The notes under the pieces are model-generated. The model ran no database searches. It saw only the letters and a program-made list of their open reading frames with translations, and was not told the DNA's origin. DNA of 5,407 nt from NCBI GenBank assembly GCA_902783825.1, contig CACZSJ010000235.1, forward strand, positions 1 through 5,407, in the 5' to 3' direction. Position numbers and translations under genes: made by a program. Source of the stretch: Oscillospiraceae bacterium (lineage in GTDB: Bacteria; Bacillota; Clostridia; Oscillospirales; Oscillospiraceae). This document shows positions 1-5,407 of this stretch, piece by piece (positions within the stretch are counted from its first letter, which is position 1; every line of letters begins with the position of its first letter).

Positions 1-218
1 GCCCCGTCCAGAGGCAGCAGACCCATCCGCTGCAGCTTTTCCCAGGCGGCGCCGACCTCCCGCAGGGTCAGGCACAGGGCGCCCGCCGCCTGCTCCGCCT
101 CCGCCTGTGGCTGGCTGAGCAGATAGAGATAGAGCAAAGCCACGTCCCCGTCATGGGCGCGCAGCAGGGCCGAGAGGGCCCGGGCGCTTATGGACTTGTA
201 GCCGTCCCTGGATGACAT
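1..218 (-). CDS. Partial leftward gene, possible DnaD-like replication protein (N-terminus only)
   Basis: This gene reads leftward from an ATG at 218 and is cut by the window edge after about 72 codons. The peptide begins MSSRDGYKSISARALSALLR and continues with an AHDGDVALLYLYLL segment, a Gln/Ala/Glu-rich linker, and then a helix-turn-helix-like stretch (LCLTLREVGAAWEKLQRMGLL). A helical block followed by a winged-helix-like segment recalls the N-terminal domain of DnaD-family primosome proteins of Firmicutes, but the DnaD domain itself would lie outside the window. The start is supported by a GAGGT ribosome binding site at 225-229, six bases upstream, and by a strong promoter further upstream. 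Codon use is GC-rich like its neighbours. That it is a real gene is fairly secure; the DnaD assignment is tentative, and another winged-helix protein is possible. Confidence 0.55.
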   Translation of the reverse strand, partial: MSSRDGYKSISARALSALLRAHDGDVALLYLYLLSQPQAEAEQAAGALCLTLREVGAAWEKLQRMGLLPLDG

Positions 219-266
219 GGCGTGACCTCGCTTGAAAAGTTTACAGATTGTTTGGAAGCCTGCTGT

Positions 267-295
267 ATTATACCATCAAAAGAGACTTGTCGCAA
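267..295 (-). promoter_or_regulatory. Promoter for the leftward gene (extended -10)
   Basis: Read on the minus strand, a perfect TATAAT lies at 267-272, with TGG immediately upstream giving an extended -10 (TGn) element. A TTGCGA -35 box (four of six matches to TTGACA) lies at 290-295, and the spacer is exactly 17 bp. The predicted transcript would start near 260, giving a leader of about 40 bases before the ATG at 218. This is typical of housekeeping sigma-A recognition. The -35 box overlaps that of the rightward promoter by three bases. Confidence 0.75.
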
Positions 296-299
296 GGCT
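283..299. promoter_or_regulatory. Dyad centred on the overlapping -35 boxes
   Basis: The bases AGaCTTG-TCG-CAAGgCT form an inverted repeat with seven-base arms, one mismatched pair and a three-base centre. The inner CTTG/CAAG pair (286-289 and 293-296) is perfect. The dyad covers both -35 elements (287-292 rightward, 290-295 leftward). A protein bound here could control both divergent promoters. Part of the symmetry is expected simply because two TTG-starting -35 boxes face apart, so a true operator is only a possibility. Confidence 0.35.
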
Positions 300-316
300 T
301 AGATTTGTGATATAAT
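287..316 (+). promoter_or_regulatory. Promoter for the U32-maf-mreCD-PBP2 gene string (extended -10)
   Basis: A perfect TATAAT lies at 311-316, preceded by TGA (308-310), which makes an extended -10 element. A weaker -35 candidate, TTGTCG (three of six matches), lies at 287-292 with an 18-bp spacer. Transcription would start near 323, leaving a leader of about 43 bases before the start codon at 366. An overlapping second candidate uses TTGTGA (305-310) and TATTAT (328-333) with a 17-bp spacer, so tandem starts are possible. No other promoter of comparable quality was seen between the downstream genes. Confidence 0.72.
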
Positions 317-325
317 GCAGGTTGT

Positions 326-342
326 CGTATTATGCGAATACG
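326..342 (+). promoter_or_regulatory. Small leader hairpin upstream of the U32 gene
   Basis: CGTATT (326-331) and AATACG (337-342) are perfect complements separated by a five-base loop, giving a six-base-pair stem just downstream of the predicted transcription start. It does not cover the ribosome binding site at 355-359 and has no U-tract, so it is not an intrinsic terminator. It may stabilise the 5' end of the mRNA, act as a DNA operator, or be fortuitous. Confidence 0.3.
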
Positions 343-352
343 CAAACGAGCA

Positions 353-359
353 AGAGGAG
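353..359 (+). promoter_or_regulatory. Ribosome binding site that fixes the U32 start
   Basis: AGAGGAG at 353-359 contains a full AGGAG core six bases before the ATG at 366. This decides the start: the in-frame ATG 17 codons upstream, at 315, lies inside the -10 box of the promoter and would be upstream of the transcript. Confidence 0.85.
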
Positions 360-365
360 CGAGAT

Positions 366-2447
366 ATGATAGAACTGCTCTCCCCCGCCGGCTCTCCCGA
401 GGCCGTCATTGCCGCCGTGCAAAACGGCGCGGACGCGGTGTATCTGGGGCTGGGGGATTTTAACGCCCGCCGGGGCGCCAAGAATTTCTCCGACGAGGAA
501 TTTCAAAAAGCCCTGCGCTACTGCCACATCCGGGGCTGCAAGGTCTACGTGACCCTGAACACCCTGGTGGGGGATCGGGAGATGGAGCGGGCCATCAACG
601 CCGCCGCCCTGGCCTCCGGCATGGGCGCCGACGGCATCATCATCCAGGACCTGGGCCTGGTCAAGGCCCTGCGGGACGCCCTGCCGGACATCCCCCTGCA
701 CGCCAGCACCCAGATGAGCATTCACAATCTGGCCGGGGTGGAAGTGGCCGCCGAGATGGGGCTGACCCGGGCGGTGCTGGCCAGGGAGCTGAGCCTGGAA
801 CAGATCAAATTCATCACCAAGCACGCCTCCATCGAGACGGAGGTGTTTGTGCACGGGGCGTTGTGCTTTTGCTACTCGGGCCAGTGCTATATGTCCGCCA
901 TGATCGGCCGGCGCAGCGGCAACCGGGGCATGTGCGCCCAGCCCTGCCGGATGCAGTACAGCCTGGGCACGGCGCAGGAGGACTATCCCCTGAGCCTCAA
1001 GGACAACTGCCTGGCGGATCGGCTGCGGGAGCTGGAGGACGCCGGGGTGGCCTGCCTGAAGATCGAGGGGCGCATGAAGCGGCCCGAGTATACGGCCATC
1101 GTCACGGACATCTATGCCAAGGCTCTCAAGGAGCGGCGCAAGCCCAGCGCCGAGGAGATGCGCCTGCTGGAGCAGGCCTTCTCCCGCCAGGGCTTTACCC
1201 AGGGCTATTTCAACGGCGACCGGGCGGATATGTTCGGCGTGCGGCAGGATACGGACCGGGCGGACGAGGCGGTGTTCAGCCGGGTCCGCAAGGGCTACGC
1301 CGAGGGCGAGGTGCGCCGGGTGCCGGTGCATTTCTACCCGGTGGCGGGGAAGGGCAAGCCCATCCGGGCCATCGCCTTTGACGACGAGGGTCATCGGGCC
1401 GTGGCCTCCGGGCCGGTGCCCGAGCGGGCCAAGCGCCAGGGGCTGACCGCGGGCTATCTGGAGGACCAGATGTACAAGACCGGCGGCACCCCCTATCTGT
1501 GCGTGGAGAACAAAGCCAAGGCCGATCCGGGTCTGTTTGTGCCGGCGGCCTCCATCAACCAGCTGCGCCGCAAGCTCATCGCCCAGCTCTCCGAGGAGAG
1601 GGCCATCCCGCCGGAGCGGGACGTGGGCTACATGCCCAAGCCCCCGGCGGATCGCAAGCCCATAGCCGACCCCAAGATCATTTTCCAGCTGCGCAGCCAG
1701 GATCAGCTCCAGCCGGAGCTGGCGGAGCTGAAGCCGGATTATCTGTACCTGCCGGCCCAGCTGATGGAAGAGCATTTTGACCGGGTGCTGCCCTTTATCA
1801 ACGGGGGCACAACCCCTGTGGCGGTGCTGCCCCGGGTGATCTTCGACGGGCAGACCGCGGAGATCTGCGCCCTGCTGGAGCGGCTGTTCGACCGAGGCGT
1901 GCGGGAGGTGCTGCTGGGCAATCTGGGTCACGTGGTCATCGCCAAGCGCACAGGGATGCGCATGCGGGGAGACTTCGGGCTCAACAGCTTCAACTCCCAG
2001 AGCCTGGAGGTGCTGCGTCTGGCGGGCTTCCAGTCTGCCACGGCCTCCTTTGAGCTGCGCATGGCGCAGATCCGGGATCTGCGCAAGCCCCTGGATCTGG
2101 AGATGATCATATACGGCCGGCTGCCGCTGATGGTCTCCGAGCAGAACCTGCTGCGCAGTCCCAGCGGGCGGATCTATCAGGATCAGACCCAGCTGGCCGA
2201 CCGGATGGGCTCGGTGTTCCCGGTGGTGCAGGAATACGGGCAGCGCAGCGTGATCTACAACGCCCACAAGCTGTATATGGCCGACCGGAAGGACGATCTG
2301 TACAGCGCGGGGCTCTGGGGCTTGCGCCTGCTGTTTAGCAACGAGAGCGGACGGGAGTGCGTGGAGGTGGCCAAGGGCCATCTGGGGCAGAGCGATTATC
2401 GGCCCAACGTGCTGACCCGGGGCGTGTACTATCGGGGCGTAGACTGA
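366..2447 (+). CDS. Peptidase U32 / DUF3656 family protein, RlhA-like probable RNA hydroxylase
   Basis: This is a 693-residue protein of the long U32 class. Residues 1-280 form the TIM-barrel-like U32 domain, opening with MIELLSPAGSPEAVIAAVQN. Residues 159-177 match the family signature E-x-F-x2-G-A-L-C-x4-G-x-C-x-M-S exactly, with C167 and C174. They are followed by NRGMCAQPCRMQY (C190, C194), a KD-x-C motif (C215), and LKIEGRMK after C230. These cysteines are candidate ligands for the Fe-S cluster known in the family; which four are used cannot be told from sequence. A collagenase/DUF3656-like segment follows around 380-500 (FVPAASINQLRRKL), then a second U32-like half ending near 693. Characterised relatives include E. 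coli RlhA (23S rRNA 5-hydroxycytidine) and TrhP (tRNA 5-hydroxyuridine). They are prephenate-linked RNA hydroxylases rather than proteases, despite the family name. Length and DUF3656 favour RlhA-like, but the substrate is inferred. It is first in the rightward gene string, 37 bp before maf. Confidence 0.88.
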   Translation: MIELLSPAGSPEAVIAAVQNGADAVYLGLGDFNARRGAKNFSDEEFQKALRYCHIRGCKVYVTLNTLVGDREMERAINAAALASGMGADGIIIQDLGLVKALRDALPDIPLHASTQMSIHNLAGVEVAAEMGLTRAVLARELSLEQIKFITKHASIETEVFVHGALCFCYSGQCYMSAMIGRRSGNRGMCAQPCRMQYSLGTAQEDYPLSLKDNCLADRLRELEDAGVACLKIEGRMKRPEYTAIVTDIYAKALKERRKPSAEEMRLLEQAFSRQGFTQGYFNGDRADMFGVRQDTDRADEAVFSRVRKGYAEGEVRRVPVHFYPVAGKGKPIRAIAFDDEGHRAVASGPVPERAKRQGLTAGYLEDQMYKTGGTPYLCVENKAKADPGLFVPAASINQLRRKLIAQLSEERAIPPERDVGYMPKPPADRKPIADPKIIFQLRSQDQLQPELAELKPDYLYLPAQLMEEHFDRVLPFINGGTTPVAVLPRVIFDGQTAEICALLERLFDRGVREVLLGNLGHVVIAKRTGMRMRGDFGLNSFNSQSLEVLRLAGFQSATASFELRMAQIRDLRKPLDLEMIIYGRLPLMVSEQNLLRSPSGRIYQDQTQLADRMGSVFPVVQEYGQRSVIYNAHKLYMADRKDDLYSAGLWGLRLLFSNESGRECVEVAKGHLGQSDYRPNVLTRGVYYRGVD

Positions 2448-2484
2448 GCGGCTTTGAAATGGATTTGAGGAGGACGAAAGTCCC

Positions 2485-3057
2485 ATGAACATCGTGTTGG
2501 CCTCGGCCTCTCCCCGGCGCAAGGAGCTGCTGGAGATGCTGGGGGTGGAAAATCTCATCGTCCTTCCCGCCAAGGGGGAGGAGACAATCCCGCCGGGCGC
2601 AGAGCCCGAGGAAATGGTCATGGCCCTGGCGAGCCAGAAGGCCCGGGAGGTGGCGGCCCAGCGGCCGCCGGAGGATCTGATCCTGGCCGCGGACACCCTG
2701 GTCTGGTTCCGGGGGCGGCCCTATGGCAAGCCCCACAGCCCCCAGGAGGCCATCGCCATGCTGGAAAGCCTCTCGGGGCAGACCCATCAGGTCTACACCG
2801 GGGTGGCGCTGCTGCGACAGGGACGGCTGCTGAGCGAATGCGAGGTGAGCGCCGTCAGCTTCCGGGAACTGAGCCGGGAGGAGATCTGCCGCTACGTGGA
2901 CAGCGGGGAGCCCATGGACAAGGCCGGGGCCTACGGGGCCCAGGGCCGGGGGGCGCTGCTGGTGCGGCGCATCGAGGGCGATTTCTTTAACGTAATGGGC
3001 CTGCCGCTGTGCAGGCTGGGGCAAATGCTCAAAAAGCAGGGAGTGGACATCCTTTGA
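2485..3057 (+). CDS. maf: Maf-family nucleotide pyrophosphatase
   Basis: This 190-residue cytosolic protein has the usual Maf length. Family enzymes hydrolyse nucleoside triphosphates, often modified or non-canonical pyrimidine nucleotides, to monophosphate and pyrophosphate, and overexpression can block septation. Visible motifs are LASASPRRKELL (residues 5-16), conserved E33, SQKA (50-53), AADTLV with the likely catalytic D70, a GKP segment near 80, LSGQTHQVYTGV, and EPMDKAGAYGAQGRGA followed by IEGDFFNVMGLPL near the C-terminus. The last motif usually reads AYGIQG, so the alanine is a mild variation. The tyrosine in DKAGAYG suggests the dTTP/UTP-type (YhdE-like) subgroup over the YceF type, but this is a weak indication. 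The ATG at 2485 is preceded by GAGGAGG at 2467-2473, 11 bases away. The stop overlaps the start of mreC by four bases, implying coupled translation. Confidence 0.95.
   Translation: MNIVLASASPRRKELLEMLGVENLIVLPAKGEETIPPGAEPEEMVMALASQKAREVAAQRPPEDLILAADTLVWFRGRPYGKPHSPQEAIAMLESLSGQTHQVYTGVALLRQGRLLSECEVSAVSFRELSREEICRYVDSGEPMDKAGAYGAQGRGALLVRRIEGDFFNVMGLPLCRLGQMLKKQGVDIL
3038..3043 (+). promoter_or_regulatory. Ribosome binding site supporting a TTG start for mreC
   Basis: AGGGAG at 3038-3043, inside the last codons of maf, lies ten bases before the TTG at 3054. No comparable site precedes the in-frame GTG at 3009, and the next in-frame ATG (3114) falls within the membrane anchor. This makes TTG at 3054 the best start. 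Confidence 0.7.
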
Positions 3058-3896
3058 GAGAGTATCTGAGAAAAAACGGCATACGCATTGCCATCCTGGT
3101 GCTGGCCAGCGCCATGCTGGTGGGGCTGGGGCGGGCCGCCCGTGACGGGCGGATCGGCGTGGTGCAAAACGCCACCAACGTCTTCACCGGGCCCATGCAG
3201 AAGGTGCTCAGCTCCACGGTCAACTGGTTTGACACCATCTATGGCTATTTGTACGACTACGACTCCCTGCTGGCGGAGAACGAGTCTCTCCGTGCCCAGC
3301 TGGCGGACGCGCAGAAGTCCGCCCGCGACGGCATCGAGGCCTCGGAGGAGAACCGCCGCCTGCGGGAGCTGCTGTACCTGCGGGAAAAGCACACGGACTA
3401 TATTCTGGAATCGGCCAAGATAGTGCTCTGGTCCTCTTCCAACTGGAGCTCTTCCTTCTCCATCAGCAAGGGCTACACCAGCGGTATCGAGCTGGGTGAC
3501 CCGGTGGTCACCGAATACGGCGTGCTGGTGGGGCAGGTGACGGAGCTGGGCACCAACTGGGCCACCGTCAGCACCCTCATCGACGTGGACATGAGCGTGG
3601 GCGGCTACGTCACCAGCACCGGCAGCACCGGCATGGTCATGGGCGAGTACGGCCTGATGCAGAAAAAGCTGGCCAAGCTCACCTATCTGGCCGACGGGGC
3701 GCAGATCTTCGCGGGAGACGAGGTGATCACCTCCGGCTCCGGCGGCGCCTTCCCGGCGGGTCTGGTGGTGGGCACCATCACCAACGTGCAGACCGAGGCC
3801 GGCGGACAGATCGAGTACGGCATCGTGGAGCCTACCTGCGACCTGGACTCGCTGGTGCAGGTGTTTATCATCAAGGACTTTAAGGTAGTGGAGTAA
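3054..3896 (+). CDS. mreC: Rod-shape-determining protein MreC
   Basis: This 280-residue protein begins at a TTG codon that shares bases with the maf stop (TTGA). A short basic N-terminus (MREYLRKNGIR) is followed by one membrane anchor at about residues 11-26. A coiled coil follows at about 66-112, rich in Leu and Glu (for example LLAENESLRAQL), and then the extracytoplasmic beta-rich MreC domain from about 120 to 275. Hallmarks of that domain are SISKGYTSGIELGDPVVTEYGVLVGQV (shown in part: G140 to V162), VGGYV, and GDEVITSGSGGAFPAGLVVG near 221-240, which match the family's GD-VVTSG-GG-FP-GI pattern. MreC is the elongasome scaffold that binds MreB, MreD and PBP2 and switches PBP2 towards its active state. 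Its stop overlaps the mreD start by one base (TAATG). The family assignment is secure; the main doubt is the exact start codon. Confidence 0.95.
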   Translation: MREYLRKNGIRIAILVLASAMLVGLGRAARDGRIGVVQNATNVFTGPMQKVLSSTVNWFDTIYGYLYDYDSLLAENESLRAQLADAQKSARDGIEASEENRRLRELLYLREKHTDYILESAKIVLWSSSNWSSSFSISKGYTSGIELGDPVVTEYGVLVGQVTELGTNWATVSTLIDVDMSVGGYVTSTGSTGMVMGEYGLMQKKLAKLTYLADGAQIFAGDEVITSGSGGAFPAGLVVGTITNVQTEAGGQIEYGIVEPTCDLDSLVQVFIIKDFKVVE

Positions 3897-4570
3897 TGGC
3901 AGAGATTTCGTATCCCGGCGGCAGATTGCCGGATTTGAGCACCGCGCCGGAGACCTCGGCGCCGCCTGCCCGTCCAGGGCGGACGAAGGCGGGGCGTACC
4001 GCGCCCCGGCGGGGCGGAGATCGGCGGGCGGAGGCCCGGCGGCAGCGCCAGCGCAGCCAGCTGGGGGAGACGCTGAAAAAGAACGTCATCGAGAAGATCC
4101 ATTTCAAGCGGGTGCTCCAGTACGCTCTGTTTCTGTTTCTGGCCCTGCTGACCCAGAACATGCTGCTGACCCAGATGCGCTTCGCGGGGGTCTGTCCCAT
4201 GATCCTGCCGGCGGTGGCCGTGGCGGCGGGCATGTTCCAGGGAGCCTCCTGGGGGGCGGTGATCGCCCTGGTGCTGGGCCTGTTCGCGGACATGGCCTAT
4301 GTGGAGAACGCGGTGCTGTTCACCGTGCTGTTTCCGGTTCTGGCCTTTGCCTCGGGCTTTGTGTCCCAGTTTTTCATCAACCGCCGCTTTTTCGCCTTCA
4401 TGGGCGTGGCCCTGCTGGCCTTCCTGCTGACGGGGGTGGCGCAGATGCTGCACGTGGTGGTGCGGGACAGCTTTGCCATGGGCATGCTGGACACGGTGTT
4501 TCTGCAGACCCTGTGGGCCCTGCCCTTTGCGCCCCTGGCTTATCTGCCGGCGGCCCATTGGATCGAGTAA
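3896..4570 (+). CDS. mreD: Rod-shape-determining protein MreD with an N-terminal basic extension
   Basis: This 224-residue protein is longer than the usual 160-180 for MreD. From residue 67 on it has the expected pattern of a small polytopic membrane protein. Hydrophobic segments lie at roughly 73-92, 99-114, 118-137, 139-160, 166-187 and 199-220. They include GAVIALVLGLFADMAYV, which resembles the family's conserved glycine/Asp region. MreD partners MreC in the elongasome. Residues 1-66 are a polar extension with 11 Arg in residues 22-54 plus many Pro and Ala, predicted to be disordered and cytoplasmic. The ATG at 3896 overlaps the mreC stop, with AAGG at 3882-3885 nine bases upstream. No in-frame GTG, TTG or ATG with a ribosome binding site begins closer to the membrane core, so the extension seems real. 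MreD is poorly conserved, so identification rests on position and topology together. Confidence 0.88.
   Translation: MAEISYPGGRLPDLSTAPETSAPPARPGRTKAGRTAPRRGGDRRAEARRQRQRSQLGETLKKNVIEKIHFKRVLQYALFLFLALLTQNMLLTQMRFAGVCPMILPAVAVAAGMFQGASWGAVIALVLGLFADMAYVENAVLFTVLFPVLAFASGFVSQFFINRRFFAFMGVALLAFLLTGVAQMLHVVVRDSFAMGMLDTVFLQTLWALPFAPLAYLPAAHWIE
3988..4016 (+). repeat. GC-only direct/inverted repeat cluster inside the 5' part of mreD
   Basis: GGCGGGGCG occurs at 3988-3996 and again at 4008-4016, with the complement CGCCCC at 4002-4007 between them. The middle arm can pair with either flank: a seven-base-pair GC stem with a five-base loop on the left (3990-3996 with 4002-4008), or a six-base-pair stem with a three-base loop on the right. 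The cluster falls in the codons of the arginine-rich MreD extension. No U-tract follows, so it is not an intrinsic terminator. Confidence 0.45.
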
Positions 4571-4603
4571 ATTGTATTTTTCCGTTTCTGAGTGAGGCAT
4601 TGC

Positions 4604-5407
4604 ATGAACAGACTGATCAAACCCGGAAGAGTGGCCGCCATGGTGATCTTCATGTTTCTGGTGATAAGCATCTACCTGGTGTTCCTGTATCGCCTGCAGA
4701 TCATCGAGGGCGAGGCCTACTACAACCGGAGCAACGAAATCAGCAGCACCGAGCGCACCGTGACCGCCGCCCGGGGCAACATCCTGGACCGTTACGGCCG
4801 GGTGCTGGTGAGCAACAAGGAATGCTATAACCTGAAGGTGGACGTGTCCAAGCTCTTCGCCAATCCCGACCCCAACGGCATCATTCTGGAGCTGGCCCGG
4901 ATGGTGGAGGGCTACGGCGACAGCTATACCGACGATCTGCCCATCAGCTTCACGCCGCCCTTTACCTATGACCCGGACATGACCGAGATCCAGCGGACCA
5001 TGCTGCAGGCCTATTTCCGGGACAAGAAGAAGGAGCTGCCGGAGAATCCCACGGCGGTGGAGCTGCTGAGCTATATGCGCACCCGCTACGGCATCGACAA
5101 CTCCTACTCCGCCGAGGAAATGCGCATCATCGCCGGCGTGCGCTACTCCATCAACGTGCGCTACGCCATCAACACCGCCGACTACTACTTCGTGGAGGAC
5201 GCCAGCCCCAAGCTGATTTCCTCCATCATGGAGAACAAGCTCAGCGGCATTGAGGTGGAGCGGGTCTATCGCCGGGAATACGGCACCGAGTATGCCGCCC
5301 ACATCCTGGGCTATGTGGGCCTGATGACCCAGGAGGAGTTCGAGCGCTACTCCCTGCTCAACTACGCCAACAACGCCATGGTGGGCAAGGACGGCATCGA
5401 GTACGCC
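4604..5407 (+). CDS. mrdA: Penicillin-binding protein 2 (class B, elongasome transpeptidase), N-terminal part
   Basis: The first 268 codons are present, and the frame remains open at the right edge. The gene starts at ATG 4604 with GAGG at 4594-4597, six bases upstream, 33 bp after mreD. A short cytoplasmic tail (MNRLIKPGR) leads into one membrane segment at about residues 11-29. The non-catalytic pedestal domain of PBP2 follows: TAARGNILDRYGRVLVSN at 54-71 (the RG-I-DR-G-LA-N motif), AAHILGYVGLM at 231-241, and VGKDGIEYA at 260-268 (the family's iGk-GlE). The transpeptidase domain with its catalytic serine (SxxK) lies beyond the window, so catalytic competence cannot be judged. The protein crosslinks side-wall peptidoglycan with RodA and is activated by MreC. 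Position after mreCD and the HILGYVG/VGKDGIE motifs favour PBP2 over FtsI or a sporulation PBP such as SpoVD. Confidence 0.92.
   Translation, partial: MNRLIKPGRVAAMVIFMFLVISIYLVFLYRLQIIEGEAYYNRSNEISSTERTVTAARGNILDRYGRVLVSNKECYNLKVDVSKLFANPDPNGIILELARMVEGYGDSYTDDLPISFTPPFTYDPDMTEIQRTMLQAYFRDKKKELPENPTAVELLSYMRTRYGIDNSYSAEEMRIIAGVRYSINVRYAINTADYYFVEDASPKLISSIMENKLSGIEVERVYRREYGTEYAAHILGYVGLMTQEEFERYSLLNYANNAMVGKDGIEYA

Noticed and set aside
315..365. Upstream in-frame ATG that would add 17 residues to the U32 protein.
   Set aside because: The ATG lies within the -10 hexamer (311-316) and upstream of the predicted transcript start, and the conserved family N-terminus begins at 366 behind a good AGGAG.
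863..1780. Several plus-strand open frames of 90-170 codons inside the U32 gene in other frames.
   Set aside because: They are Gly/Arg/Ala/Pro-rich frame shadows with no ribosome binding sites, contained within a real gene.
330..2696. A very long open frame on the minus strand (788 codons) across the U32 gene and the start of maf.
   Set aside because: It is antisense to two genes with unmistakable family motifs. Its peptide is a low-complexity mix of His, Gln, Gly, Leu and Ala, as produced by reading GC-rich codons backwards, and no ribosome binding site or family motif was seen.
2335..3024. A 229-codon minus-strand open frame opposite maf.
   Set aside because: It is antisense to a complete Maf protein with all motifs intact, and no promoter or ribosome binding site was seen.
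4571..4603. Possible promoter or terminator in the mreD-PBP2 gap.
   Set aside because: The 33 bp hold a T-rich run and the ribosome binding site but no stem-loop, and there is no -35/-10 pair with correct spacing.
3683..5302. A 539-codon minus-strand open frame across mreC, mreD and the PBP2 gene.
   Set aside because: It has the same His/Gln/Gly/Val-rich antisense composition and no recognisable domain, and it lies over three well-supported genes.
1..5407. CRISPR arrays, tRNA or rRNA genes, insertion sequences, riboswitches and phage genes.
   Set aside because: No spaced direct repeats, cloverleaf-like sequence, transposase motifs or terminal inverted repeats were seen. The leaders are too short (about 40 bases) for a known riboswitch.

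Overview
The window looks like chromosomal DNA from a GC-rich member of the Clostridia, most likely in or near the Oscillospiraceae (the Flavonifractor/Oscillibacter type). The basis is strong G/C preference at third codon positions, AGGAG-type ribosome binding sites, AT-rich promoters with consensus TATAAT boxes, and protein sequences that read like this group's U32, Maf, MreC and MreD proteins. Taxonomy is inferred by eye, not by a search.

Layout. Bases 1-218 hold the N-terminal part of a leftward gene, possibly a DnaD-type replication protein, which runs off the left edge. Bases 219-365 are an AT-rich intergenic region with two back-to-back promoters whose -35 boxes overlap inside a small dyad. 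Rightward from there runs one tightly packed gene string with no visible terminator: a long U32-family protein (366-2447), maf (2485-3057), mreC (3054-3896), mreD (3896-4570), and the first 268 codons of a class B penicillin-binding protein of the PBP2/MrdA type (4604 to the right edge). Gaps are 37 bp, a 4-bp overlap, a 1-bp overlap and 33 bp, so a single polycistronic transcript with translational coupling at maf/mreC and mreC/mreD is likely.

Function. mreC, mreD and the PBP2 gene encode parts of the elongasome (Rod complex), which drives side-wall peptidoglycan synthesis: MreC and MreD are membrane scaffold proteins, and MreC is known to activate PBP2. Maf is a nucleotide pyrophosphatase historically linked to septum formation, and it sits beside mre genes in many Firmicutes. 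The U32 protein is the RlhA/TrhP-like type, an iron-sulfur family that hydroxylates RNA in characterised members; its link to the wall genes is by position only.

Nothing here is clearly a new system. The points most worth a second look are the divergent promoter pair with a shared dyad, the arginine/proline-rich N-terminal extension on MreD, the TTG start of mreC embedded in the maf stop, and the absence of radC and mreB between maf and mreC.
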